64,000 nt of DNA from an uncultured bacterium (GTDB lineage: Bacteria > Cyanobacteriota > Vampirovibrionia > Gastranaerophilales > Gastranaerophilaceae), in assembly GCA_948964545.1 (NCBI GenBank), contig CAREDV010000001.1, forward strand, positions 620,001 through 684,000. The letters are read 5' to 3'. This document shows positions 16,229 to 24,969 of the stretch, piece by piece (positions within the stretch are counted from its first letter, which is position 1; each line of letters begins with the position of its first letter). Made by a program: the position numbers and the translations under genes. The notes beneath the pieces are model-generated. The model ran no database searches. It saw only the letters and a list, made by a program, of their open reading frames with translations, and was not told the origin of the DNA.

Positions 16229-18997
16229 ATGGGAAAGACTTTAATTTTAATTGACGGGCACGCATTGGCTTTTCGCCAGTATTATGCGTTAGAAAGAACG
16301 AATATGAGAACATCGGATGGTGTTCCGACTTGGGCTGTGTATGGTTTTTTTAAGGCGGTATTTGATTTATTGAAAAATAAGGAATTGAAAGCAGATGCTA
16401 TTGCAGTTGCTTTTGATGTGAGCCATAAGACTTTCAGAACAGAAACTTATTCTGATTATAAATGTAATCGTTCAGCCATGCCTGATCCTATGCGAGAGCA
16501 GATGGGACTTATTTTTGAAGGGTTAAAGGCTTTTAATATCCCGATTTATACCAAAGAAGGATATGAGGCTGATGACGTCATCGGAACAATTTCCCGCGAG
16601 GCATGCGAACTTGGGCATAAAGTTTTAATCTTAACTGGTGATCAGGATGCTTTTCAACTTGTGGATAAAGAGGGGTGTGTTAAAGTTATTCTGCCGACTA
16701 AAGGAGAATTAATTGAGTATAATTGGGATAGAATTTACGATAAGCTCGGGGTTTATCCTAATCAGGTAATTGATTATAAAGGTTTGCGCGGTGATGTTTC
16801 TGACTGTATCCCAGGGGTTAAGGGTATTGGTGAAAAGACTGCGCAGAAACTTCTTGCGCGTTACGGCACGCTTGATGCTATTTTTGAGGATTGTGAGAAT
16901 ATTCCTGAAAAAGCTGTTAAACAGCGTATTTGTGATGGTAAAGAGCAGGCTAAAATGAGTCAATATCTTGCAACAATTGTCAGAAATCTTGATGTTGATT
17001 TTGATTTTGACAAAACAAGGGTTGAACTGCCTGATGTTTCTGTAGTTACAGAATATTTGAAAAAAATGCAGTTTTCGACCTTTATAAAAAATATTAATGA
17101 TATTTTATTCTCGTTTGATAAGAGTGATGTAAAGCCTGAAAATACACAACAGCTGGGATTTTTTACAGAAGTAGTGAACGAGGAATTAAATAAGGATTGT
17201 GAATTCACTTCTGAAAATAAGCTTGTTGTGGATTCTGCTGATTTTGACTCTCTGGTTGGAGAGTTAAATTCTCAAAAATCTTTTGCTTTCAAGGTTTTCG
17301 CTGAAGTACAGAGTGCAATAACTTCAATTATTGTCGGTTTTGCGTTTTACTATAATGAGAAAGCTTTTTATGTTCCTGTAGGGCATTCTAATATTGAAAA
17401 CCAACTGCGTGCTGATGATGTTATGAGTGCTTTAAAACCAGTATTTGAAAATGAAAACATTAAGAAGACTGTATTTGATGCAAAAAATCAATATAACATA
17501 TTGAGAAATCAGGGAATTCATACGGTTGGAATAGATTTTGATGTTATGCTTGCAAGTTATGTAAAAGATGCGGGGCGCAAGCACGAATTGGACATTCAGG
17601 CACTTGAACATCTCGGCCATGCAATTGTTCCTTACGGGCATTTTGACAAGAAAAATCCTTTGAAGTTTTCTGATGCACCTTGTGATGATGTTTTAAATAA
17701 TGCTTGTGATGAAATTACATCAGTTGCTGAACTTGCAAAATTCTGGCAAAACAACCTTGATGAGGCAGAGTTGAAACTTGTTTATAATGTTGAAGTCCCT
17801 CTGGCTTTTGTTCTTGCTGATATGGAATATAACGGAGTAGCGATTGATGTAGGATATCTTGTTTCTTTGACTTATTCAATGGATGAAGAACTGAGAAAGA
17901 TTGAATGCAGGGTTTATGAGCTTGCAGGATGTTCTTTTAACATTAATTCTCCCCGTCAGGTTGGGGAAGTTCTTTTTGAGAAAATGGGGTTAAAGGCTAA
18001 GAAAAAACGCGGTAAATCTAGTTATTCAACTAATGCTGCAGTATTAGAAGAACTTGCTCAGGATTACGAGATTGCAGAACTTATACTTGAATATAGAAAA
18101 TATGCCAAATTAAAATCGACTTATACTGATGCGTTACCTATACTGATTGATAAAAAAGACAATAGAATTCACACGACTTATAACCAGACTGTGACTGTAA
18201 CTGGTCGTTTATCTTCTACTAATCCTAATTTGCAGAATATTCCGATTAGAACGGAGCAGGGTAACAAAATACGTAATGCGTTTGTAGCTCAGGATAGAGA
18301 AAAGGGCATGATATTGTCGGCTGATTATTCTCAGATTGAATTGAGGCTTCTGGCTCATATTTCGCAGGATAAACATTTAATGGAAGCTTTTAACAGCGGC
18401 ATTGATGTCCATACGCTTACTGCTTCAAAAGTTTTTGACGTAAGTATTGAAAATGTCACAAAAGATATGCGATATAAGGCAAAGGCTGTAAATTTCGGGA
18501 TTATTTACGGACAGAGCAAATACGGGCTTGCTAAGGCGCTTGGGATTTCTAATGCCGAAGCCGAAGATTTTATAAACAAATATTTTGCAACTTATCCGCG
18601 TGTAAAAGCTTATATGGAAGGAACTATCCGCGAGGTTGAAGAAAAAGGGTTTGTAGAAACAATTTTCGGGCGTAAAAGATATTTAGAAACTGAACTCTCA
18701 AGTTCTAATGCTATGATTAGAGAATTTGGAAAACGTGCAGCAATAAACCAGCCAATGCAGGGTACTGCGGCGGATTTGATGAAAATGGCTATGATTGATT
18801 TTGCAAAAAAACTCAAGGAAAATAACTTGAAATCGAAAATGATAATGCAGGTTCACGATGAACTTGTAATAGAAGTTTATAAACCAGAGCTGGATACAGT
18901 AAAAACTCTTGTAAAAGAAGCAATGGAACTGGGGCAGCCTTTGTCCGTTCCTCTTGTGGTAGATATTAATGCAGGTGAATCATGGAAAGAAATTTAG
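16229..18997 (+). CDS. polA: DNA polymerase I
   Basis: Repair and Okazaki-fragment polymerase, about 922 residues. The N-terminal 5'-3' exonuclease covers about 1-290 (IDGHALAFRQYYAL, YEADDVIGT, LTGDQDAFQLV, GVKGIGEKTA). The middle 3'-5' exonuclease-like domain covers about 320-510. The polymerase domain carries motif A SADYSQIELRLLAHIS, motif B KAVNFGIIYGQSKYG and motif C MQVHDELVIEV. The middle domain reads FAFKVFAEV where proofreading enzymes have DxE, so proofreading is probably lost. The ATG at 16229 is preferred to the GTG at 16223. It overlaps the next gene by 16 bp. Confidence 0.96.
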   Translation: MGKTLILIDGHALAFRQYYALERTNMRTSDGVPTWAVYGFFKAVFDLLKNKELKADAIAVAFDVSHKTFRTETYSDYKCNRSAMPDPMREQMGLIFEGLKAFNIPIYTKEGYEADDVIGTISREACELGHKVLILTGDQDAFQLVDKEGCVKVILPTKGELIEYNWDRIYDKLGVYPNQVIDYKGLRGDVSDCIPGVKGIGEKTAQKLLARYGTLDAIFEDCENIPEKAVKQRICDGKEQAKMSQYLATIVRNLDVDFDFDKTRVELPDVSVVTEYLKKMQFSTFIKNINDILFSFDKSDVKPENTQQLGFFTEVVNEELNKDCEFTSENKLVVDSADFDSLVGELNSQKSFAFKVFAEVQSAITSIIVGFAFYYNEKAFYVPVGHSNIENQLRADDVMSALKPVFENENIKKTVFDAKNQYNILRNQGIHTVGIDFDVMLASYVKDAGRKHELDIQALEHLGHAIVPYGHFDKKNPLKFSDAPCDDVLNNACDEITSVAELAKFWQNNLDEAELKLVYNVEVPLAFVLADMEYNGVAIDVGYLVSLTYSMDEELRKIECRVYELAGCSFNINSPRQVGEVLFEKMGLKAKKKRGKSSYSTNAAVLEELAQDYEIAELILEYRKYAKLKSTYTDALPILIDKKDNRIHTTYNQTVTVTGRLSSTNPNLQNIPIRTEQGNKIRNAFVAQDREKGMILSADYSQIELRLLAHISQDKHLMEAFNSGIDVHTLTASKVFDVSIENVTKDMRYKAKAVNFGIIYGQSKYGLAKALGISNAEAEDFINKYFATYPRVKAYMEGTIREVEEKGFVETIFGRKRYLETELSSSNAMIREFGKRAAINQPMQGTAADLMKMAMIDFAKKLKENNLKSKMIMQVHDELVIEVYKPELDTVKTLVKEAMELGQPLSVPLVVDINAGESWKEI

Positions 18998-19395
18998 TTG
19001 TTTTATTTTTGATGTTAATTTTGTGTGTGCCGTGTGTTATGGCAGATGAACAGCCTTCTATGACTGCACTTGTTACTCCGCAGAATGTTGATTTTAAATT
19101 ATGCACAAGAACTTATGTCATGTCTGCCGAAAAACTTTTCTATATGGCAATTGCTTCTGCTAAAGAAAATAAGTTTACAGTTGATGAAATTCAGTCAAAA
19201 ACAGGTTATATATTGTTTACGGCTGCTGGAAAACAGTATCTTGCAAGTGTTGTAAAAGTTGATGATACAAAAACACTGCTTAAAATAACTCCAACAAATA
19301 ATAATTACTTTTTTGCCCCTGGTATTGTCTTAAACTTTTTTAGATATATTGATTTGAACGGTGCAACACCGCTTTCAACATTAACTAAGAGTTAG
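18982..19395 (+). CDS. hypothetical exported protein, 137 aa
   Basis: The ATG lies within the last codons of polA (16 bp overlap), implying translational coupling. A signal peptide covers residues 1-21 (LVVLFLMLILCVPCVMA, cleavage before DEQ). The mature part is about 115 residues of mixed alpha/beta, with no lipobox and no family I recognise. Its last 15 bp overlap the convergent tlyA gene. The function is unknown; the link with polA is probably only positional. Confidence 0.65.
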   Translation: MERNLVVLFLMLILCVPCVMADEQPSMTALVTPQNVDFKLCTRTYVMSAEKLFYMAIASAKENKFTVDEIQSKTGYILFTAAGKQYLASVVKVDDTKTLLKITPTNNNYFFAPGIVLNFFRYIDLNGATPLSTLTKS

Positions 19396-20184
19396 AAAAG
19401 CATCTTCTACTATTGCTTTAATATCGTATACAGTTTCGCTATCAGTAGAAAGCCATACGAGATATTCTATGTTGCCTGACGGCCCTTTTATTGATGAAAA
19501 AGTTAAGCCGTTGATTTTGTAACCGAGACTTTTTGCGCAAGAAATAACATTTTCTATAACTTCTGCATGAACCTTTTTATCTCTGACAACTCCGCCTTTT
19601 TCAACTTTTTCTTTGCCAGCTTCAAATTGAGGCTTGATAAGACAAATCATTTCATGAAATTCGGGTTTTAATAGGGTTTTAAGATTTGGTAAAACTTTTG
19701 TTAATGAAATGAATGACAAATCGCTTACCAGCATGTCTGCAACAGGCTCGTTTTCTGCATAAATTTCATTGATTGTACAGATTTTAAGATTTGTGCGCTC
19801 AATTGTTTTAACTCTTGCATCGGAGCGGATTTTCCAATCAAGCTGACCGTAGCCGACATCGACTGCATATACAAATTTTGCACCGTTTTGCAAAAGGCAG
19901 TCTGTAAATCCGCCAGTTGAAGCTCCTGCATCAAAACAAATTCTGTCTTTGGGAGAAAAATTAAATGCATCAAGCGCTTTTTTTAATTTGAAACCGCCCC
20001 GTGACACATACGGCATTGATTTTACAACAATATCGTATTCTTTTGAGGGATTAATCTGAAAACCTGCTTTGGTAATATATTCATCATTAATTTTGACATG
20101 TCCTGCAAGAATCGCAGCAGATGCCTTGCTTTTTGTTTCAAAATATCCTAAATCAGTAAGGTATTTATCAAGCCTTTCTTTCAT
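19381..20184 (-). CDS. tlyA: TlyA-family rRNA 2'-O-methyltransferase
   Basis: TlyA-type enzymes 2'-O-methylate cytidines in 16S and/or 23S rRNA; the family is also labelled hemolysin A. The 267-residue product has an N-terminal S4 RNA-binding domain (about 1-60, ERLDKYLTDLGYFETKSKASAAILAG) and a Rossmann methyltransferase domain with DAGASTGGFTDCLLQNGA and VYAVDVGYGQLDWKIR near 85-120. The ATG at 20184 lies inside the end of tatD (17 bp overlap). The longer TTG-started frame would add 29 residues not usual for the family. Confidence 0.92.
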   Translation of the reverse strand: MKERLDKYLTDLGYFETKSKASAAILAGHVKINDEYITKAGFQINPSKEYDIVVKSMPYVSRGGFKLKKALDAFNFSPKDRICFDAGASTGGFTDCLLQNGAKFVYAVDVGYGQLDWKIRSDARVKTIERTNLKICTINEIYAENEPVADMLVSDLSFISLTKVLPNLKTLLKPEFHEMICLIKPQFEAGKEKVEKGGVVRDKKVHAEVIENVISCAKSLGYKINGLTFSSIKGPSGNIEYLVWLSTDSETVYDIKAIVEDAFLTLS

Positions 20185-20932
20185 AGAAAACCTCGTATGC
20201 ATTTTGTGTTGTAATTCTGTCAACTTCTTCAAGTGAAATTCCGCGAAGTTTTGCAATTTCTTCTGCGGCAAATTTTGTGTACGCAGGCTGATTTTCTTTG
20301 CCTCTGAAAGGGACTGGAGTTAAATACGGTGCGTCTGTTTCAAGCAAAAGTCTGTCAAGCGGAATATCAACTGCGACTTCTTTCATCTTTACTGCGTTTT
20401 TAAAAGTTACTACTCCGCCCAATGCCAGATACCAGCCCTCTTTAACACATTCTCTAGCAAATTCAACACTTCCCGAAAAACAGTGCATAACGATTTTTGA
20501 ACCATGGTTTTGTTCTTTTAAAATGTCAAATGTATCTTTGTGAGCCTCTCTATCATGTACTGAAATCGGTAATTTGAGTTCGTTTGCCAGTTTAATTTGT
20601 TTTATAAAAACTTCTTTTTGCAAGTCATTAAAACTTTTATCCCAATAATAATCCAGTCCGATTTCGCCTATTGCAACTATTTTCGGGTGTTTGGAATATT
20701 CTTTGATTTTATCGATTAAATCATCTGTCCAGTCTTTAACCTCTGTCGGATGAACGCCGAGCATTCCATATACATTCTCGTATTTGTCAATTAGTTCCAT
20801 AACTTCATCGATATCTTTCGCATAAGCAGAAGGTACAATTATTCTTTCAACTCCGTTTTCTTTTGCGTTTTTAATAACTTCGTCAAGTGAGATTCCTTCT
20901 ATCATATTTATATGTGAATGTGTATCTATCAT
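20168..20932 (-). CDS. tatD: TatD-family metal-dependent deoxyribonuclease
   Basis: The 254-residue TIM-barrel hydrolase carries metal ligands in IDTHSHINM (residues 2-10), AIGEIGLDYYWD (Glu near 92), VHDREA (His near 128), MHCFSGS (His near 152) and LLLETDAPYL (Asp near 203). It probably has DNase or 3'-exonuclease activity in DNA quality control. The transcript is predicted to be leaderless: TGA-TATAAT lies 7 nt before the ATG, facing the gatD promoter. Confidence 0.93.
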   Translation of the reverse strand: MIDTHSHINMIEGISLDEVIKNAKENGVERIIVPSAYAKDIDEVMELIDKYENVYGMLGVHPTEVKDWTDDLIDKIKEYSKHPKIVAIGEIGLDYYWDKSFNDLQKEVFIKQIKLANELKLPISVHDREAHKDTFDILKEQNHGSKIVMHCFSGSVEFARECVKEGWYLALGGVVTFKNAVKMKEVAVDIPLDRLLLETDAPYLTPVPFRGKENQPAYTKFAAEEIAKLRGISLEEVDRITTQNAYEVFYERKA

Positions 20933-20970
20933 AGTTAAAATTATATCACGATTGTGCTATAATTTTAGTC
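20933..20970. promoter_or_regulatory. compact divergent leaderless promoters for tatD and gatD
   Basis: Only 38 bp separate the two start codons. Each strand carries an extended -10 (reverse TGA-TATAAT, forward TGC-TATAAT) exactly 7 nt from its ATG. The two -10 boxes are 12 bp apart, so both transcripts should start at or beside the ATG and the polymerases must compete. Confidence 0.65.
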
Positions 20971-21690
20971 ATGGAAATTTCAATAGCACATCTTTATCCG
21001 AAACTTTTGAATCTATACGGAGATATGGGAAACATTATTACACTTAAAAAGCGCTGTGAATGGCGTGGAATTTCTGTTCGATTTGAAGAAATCGGAATCG
21101 GTGATAAGATAGATGAGCATGATTTATATTTTATAGGCGGCGGACAGGATAAGCAGCAGCAAGAAGTTGCAGCTGAACTTTATTCAAACAAAGATTTTTT
21201 GCATCAAGAACGCGATTGCGGTGCGGTATTCTTAGGTATATGCGGCGGATATCAGCTTTTTGGACACTATTATCAGCCGTTTGAAGGTGATAAGCTTTTA
21301 GGAATAGGTCTTATGGATGCTTATACTGTTGCAGGTAAAAAAAGATTTATCGGAAATGTTACTGTCGAAACTGACTTTTTACAATCTAAAACGCTTGTCG
21401 GTTTTGAAAATCACAGCGGGCTTACATATCTTCAAGGTGAAACAAAACCGTTAGGAAGAATTGTTGTCGGAAATGGAAATAACGGCACTGACGGATTTGA
21501 AGGGGCAAGATATAAAAATGTGTTTGGAACATATCTGCATGGTTCGCTTCTTCCAAAAAATCCAGAATTTGCGGATTTCTTGATTGAGCTTGCGCTCGAA
21601 AAACGCTGCGGAGAAAAGATTAAACTTTCAAAACTTGATGATGAAATTGAATATAAAACTCATAATTCGCTTGTTGGAAAGGCTTATTAA
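20971..21690 (+). CDS. gatD: lipid II isoglutaminyl synthase glutaminase subunit-like (CobB/CobQ-type amidotransferase)
   Basis: The 239-residue class I glutamine amidotransferase has the nucleophile in LGICGGYQLFG (Cys near residue 91) and the catalytic His in GTYLHGSLLPKNP (about 190). It matches GatD, which hydrolyses glutamine and passes ammonia to MurT for amidation of peptidoglycan stem D-Glu. The usual murT partner is not adjacent; gtrA follows with a 1-bp TAATG overlap. A cobyric-acid-type role is an alternative, but the size (no synthetase domain) favours GatD. Confidence 0.8.
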   Translation: MEISIAHLYPKLLNLYGDMGNIITLKKRCEWRGISVRFEEIGIGDKIDEHDLYFIGGGQDKQQQEVAAELYSNKDFLHQERDCGAVFLGICGGYQLFGHYYQPFEGDKLLGIGLMDAYTVAGKKRFIGNVTVETDFLQSKTLVGFENHSGLTYLQGETKPLGRIVVGNGNNGTDGFEGARYKNVFGTYLHGSLLPKNPEFADFLIELALEKRCGEKIKLSKLDDEIEYKTHNSLVGKAY

Positions 21691-22088
21691 TGGAATTATA
21701 TAACAAATGGTGTCAAATACCCGATAAAATAAGGTTTTTGCTGATAGGCGGTGTGAATGCTTCTTTTTCTTATGTAATCTTTGCAATTGCAGTGTTTTTT
21801 ATAGGACAGGAGCACTATCAGGTTTGTGTTGCATTGCAGTGGTTAATTTCATCGATTTTTTCGTTTGTAAACCAGAAACTTTTTGTGTTTTGTACTAAGG
21901 GAAACTGGATACAAGAATATTGCAAATGCTGTACAACGTGGCTTGTAAGCTATCTTTGTAATGCATTAATTCTTGAATTTATAATGCGTTTTGTGTCAAA
22001 AAATGTTTATATAGGACAGTTTTTCTCAATATTGATGGCGTCTGTTGTGACTTATATTTTGTTTAAACACTTTGCGTTTAAGCGTTAA
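21690..22088 (+). CDS. GtrA-like membrane protein
   Basis: 132 residues with four predicted membrane helices (about 16-36, 44-62, 80-98, 107-127). The start IPDKIRFLLIGGVNASFSYVIF matches the GtrA family, which is thought to flip undecaprenyl-linked sugars for cell-surface glycosylation. The ATG overlaps the gatD stop (TAATG), so translation is coupled. The sugar is not known. Confidence 0.85.
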   Translation: MELYNKWCQIPDKIRFLLIGGVNASFSYVIFAIAVFFIGQEHYQVCVALQWLISSIFSFVNQKLFVFCTKGNWIQEYCKCCTTWLVSYLCNALILEFIMRFVSKNVYIGQFFSILMASVVTYILFKHFAFKR

Positions 22089-22186
22089 GTATTATTTTAC
22101 TGCAAAATTAATTAGAAATTCTGTTGTTTTACAATAAGTATGTATATCTTCAGATTTTGACTCTTAAATTATGTTATTTTTGCTAT

Positions 22187-22218
22187 AAAAAAGCGGTTTA
22201 TTATAAAACCGCTTTTTT
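22187..22218. terminator. bidirectional terminator between gtrA and proS
   Basis: AAAAAAGCGGTTT pairs with AAACCGCTTTTTT around a 6-nt loop, with T-runs on both strands. The right arm overlaps the last codons of proS. Confidence 0.9.
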
Positions 22219-23931
22219 TATATTTTCAATTAATATTTCAGTTGCTTTATCAGGAGTGTATTTTTCCTGTTGGTCTGTTTCTCGGACTTTGAATTCTACA
22301 AAGCCCTCATTAATAGTTTTTCCGACAGTTACTCTGTACGGGAAGCCTATTAAATCAGCATCTTTAAATTTTACACCTGCGCGTTCGTCTCTGTCGTCAA
22401 GAACAACTTCAATTCCCGCAGATTGTAATTTTTCATACATCTCATTTGCAGTTTTCATTTGAAGTTCATCTTTGATATTAACTGGAACGATTACAACATG
22501 ATATGGCGCAATTGCAATCGGCCATTTGATTCCGTGTTCGTCGTAATGCGCTTCAACAGCAGCTGCAGCTGTTCTAGAAATACCTATCCCATAGCAGCCC
22601 ATTACATAAGGATGAGTTTTTCCGTTAATATCAGTGTAAACTGCATTCATTGGTTTTGAATATTTTGTGCCAAGTTTGAAAATGTTGCCGACTTCAATAC
22701 CTTTTGTAACCTGCAATGGTTTTCCGCACTGCGTGCAAAGTTCACCGCGTTCAACAAGACGAATGTCTGCGTATTCGAGTTCAACGGCTAAATCTGAAAG
22801 ATTTGCACCGACCATGTGTTTATCTGTCTGATTTACTCCAACTACAAAGTTTTTCAAATCTTTAACAGTTTCATCAGCAATGATTTTAACATCTTTCATA
22901 GGGCCGATAAATCCAGGAACGGCATCAAATCCTTTTTCTGCCATAAGTTCGGCAATTTCAGCAGAAGATGCAATTCTTATATCAATTCCGCCTGCAGCGT
23001 TCATTAATTTTGTTTCTTCAACGGCTTTGTCCGCTCTGATTAGGGCAAGAACGGGTTTTTTATCAACAATATATACAAGTGTTTTTAAAATGATAGTTGA
23101 GGGTATGTTTAAGAATTTGCACAAATCCTCGATAGAATGAGTGTTTGGCGTATCTATAACTTTTGTTTCTTTAAAGAAATCTTTACCGTCAACGACAGTT
23201 TCGGGCAGGTTCGATATTGCATGGTTTGAATTTGCGGAATAGTCGCACTCATTGCAGTAGAATACATCATTTTCACCTGCATCGGTATCAGTGATGACCA
23301 TAAATTCATGTGAAACGCTTCCGCCTATTGCACCTGAATCTGATTGAACCATTTTGGTGTCAAGTCCGCATCTTTCAAAGATTCTTTTGTAAGCCTGCGC
23401 CATATTTTCATATTCTTTATCAAGTCCTGCTTCGTCAATATCAAAGCTGTATGCATCTTTCATAATAAACTCGCGTCCTCTTAAAAGACCATATCGCGGT
23501 CTGATTTCGTCGCGGAATTTAGATTGAATTTGATATAAATTTACAGGTAATTGTTTGTATGATTTTAAGCCGTCGCGAGCAACAGATGTAATAATTTCTT
23601 CGTGTGTCGGGCCAAGGCACATGTCACGGTCGTGGCGGTCTTTCAATCTCATTAATTCTTTACCATATACTTCCCATCTGCCTGATTCTTCCCATAATTC
23701 TTTAGGCTGAACAAATGGCATTAAGAGTTCCTGCGCGCCAGCTCTGTCCATTTCTTCTCTAACGATATTTTCAATTTTTTTCAAAACTTTCCACATCAAA
23801 GGCTGATATGTATAAACGCCTGGGGCAAGTTTTTTTATAAACCCTGCACGTCCAAGCATTTTATGAGAAATAACTTCTGCATCAGACGGAAATTCTCTCA
23901 GGGTTTGTACAAACATTTTTGACATTTTCAT
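22201..23931 (-). CDS. proS: prolyl-tRNA synthetase
   Basis: A 576-residue class II synthetase of the bacterial type with an inserted editing domain. Motif 2/3 regions are seen as PRYGLLRGREFIMKDAYSFD and YGIGISRTAAAAVEAHYDEHGIKWP. The editing insert lies between (about 225-405). The C-terminal anticodon-binding domain begins IAPYHVVIVPVN. I chose the ATG at 23931 (MKMSKMFVQTLREFPSDAE) because AGAGGA lies about 9 nt upstream; the longer frame has no support. Confidence 0.96.
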   Translation of the reverse strand: MKMSKMFVQTLREFPSDAEVISHKMLGRAGFIKKLAPGVYTYQPLMWKVLKKIENIVREEMDRAGAQELLMPFVQPKELWEESGRWEVYGKELMRLKDRHDRDMCLGPTHEEIITSVARDGLKSYKQLPVNLYQIQSKFRDEIRPRYGLLRGREFIMKDAYSFDIDEAGLDKEYENMAQAYKRIFERCGLDTKMVQSDSGAIGGSVSHEFMVITDTDAGENDVFYCNECDYSANSNHAISNLPETVVDGKDFFKETKVIDTPNTHSIEDLCKFLNIPSTIILKTLVYIVDKKPVLALIRADKAVEETKLMNAAGGIDIRIASSAEIAELMAEKGFDAVPGFIGPMKDVKIIADETVKDLKNFVVGVNQTDKHMVGANLSDLAVELEYADIRLVERGELCTQCGKPLQVTKGIEVGNIFKLGTKYSKPMNAVYTDINGKTHPYVMGCYGIGISRTAAAAVEAHYDEHGIKWPIAIAPYHVVIVPVNIKDELQMKTANEMYEKLQSAGIEVVLDDRDERAGVKFKDADLIGFPYRVTVGKTINEGFVEFKVRETDQQEKYTPDKATEILIENIKKAVL

Positions 23932-23965
23932 AATTTTAATTCCTCTTTTTGCAATTATATTAGCA

Positions 23966-24892
23966 TTAAGAGAGAAAGTTATCAAGTTCTTTTTTTACAA
24001 GTTTTGGCGCAACGCTCAGGGTGCTGTTATATTTTAAGGCGTTATTCATTGACTGAACGTATTTGTCGCGGGCTTTTGTAAGCTTATATGTTTGAGCAAG
24101 CATATAATGTAAATCACCCTCATCTGTGCAGTTTTCAATGGCACGTTCAAGTATCATTACAGCAAATTCAATCTGATTGGATTTTGTCATAATTTTGGCG
24201 TAAATCTTGTATGCATCAATATCTTTAGGGTTAAATTCAAGTGTTTTCTCAAGGTTGTCAATTGCGCTTTCAATATTATCTTCCTCAAAATCAATTGATG
24301 CAAGATTAAAATATGCCCAGCTGTAATCAGGGGAAAGTTTTAAAACTTTATGGAACTTTTCTCTTGCGCCTGGGTTATCTCCCTGTTCTTTTAAGATATT
24401 TCCGATATAAAAATGCGCGTAAATATCTTCATCGTTTAATTCTACTGTGCGCTGAAAATAATATTTTGCACCGTCAAATTTTCCCTGTTTAAAATAGCAG
24501 AGTCCGATTGAGAAGTAAGCGTTTGAGTCGTTATTATCTTTGTTTAAAACTCTTTCAAAACATTCGATTGCTGTTTCATACATTTGCTTATCAGTGTATA
24601 CAAGACCTAAATTATAATATGCATCAACTTCATCAGGAGCAAGCTCGATTGCTTTATTGTAATTTTCAATTGCTTTGTTAAGATTTTTCAATTTTTCATA
24701 AGTTATGCCGAGATTGTAAAAAATTCCGCTGTCATCAGGAAAAATTTTTGAAAGATATAAAAAATGCTGTAAAGCTTCGTCAGGAAAATTGCAGTCCAAA
24801 AGCAGGACAGCAAGCTGTCTGCGCGCTTGAAAGTCCGTTTGATTCTGTTTTAATATCTCTTGTAGTTCCTGAATTTTATCAATTTTAGACAT
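23966..24892 (-). CDS. tetratricopeptide repeat protein
   Basis: 308 residues with about eight consecutive TPR units from residue 25 (for example GIFYNLGITYEKLKNLNKAIENYNKAIELAPDE), no signal peptide and no membrane helix, so probably a cytoplasmic scaffold. The ATG at 24892 is preferred to 24907: TTGCAA, 17 nt, TATACT and then 6 nt place the transcript start at this ATG. The neighbouring proS gene is on the same strand 34 bp downstream. The partner proteins are unknown. Confidence 0.82.
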   Translation of the reverse strand: MSKIDKIQELQEILKQNQTDFQARRQLAVLLLDCNFPDEALQHFLYLSKIFPDDSGIFYNLGITYEKLKNLNKAIENYNKAIELAPDEVDAYYNLGLVYTDKQMYETAIECFERVLNKDNNDSNAYFSIGLCYFKQGKFDGAKYYFQRTVELNDEDIYAHFYIGNILKEQGDNPGAREKFHKVLKLSPDYSWAYFNLASIDFEEDNIESAIDNLEKTLEFNPKDIDAYKIYAKIMTKSNQIEFAVMILERAIENCTDEGDLHYMLAQTYKLTKARDKYVQSMNNALKYNSTLSVAPKLVKKELDNFLS

Positions 24893-24950
24893 AAGTATAG
24901 TATACAAGTTTTGTAAATATATTGCAAAAATGTTAAAAGTTTTATAGTAT
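24893..24950. promoter_or_regulatory. divergent promoters sharing one palindromic -35 box
   Basis: TTGCAA at 24922-24927 is its own reverse complement. On the forward strand TAGTAT follows at 24945-24950 after exactly 17 nt. On the reverse strand TATACT (24904-24899) follows after exactly 17 nt. The reverse transcript is leaderless (6 nt to the TPR ATG). The forward one has a leader with AAGGAGAG before 24970. Confidence 0.7.
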
Positions 24951-24969
24951 ATAAAAAAAGGAGAGAAAA

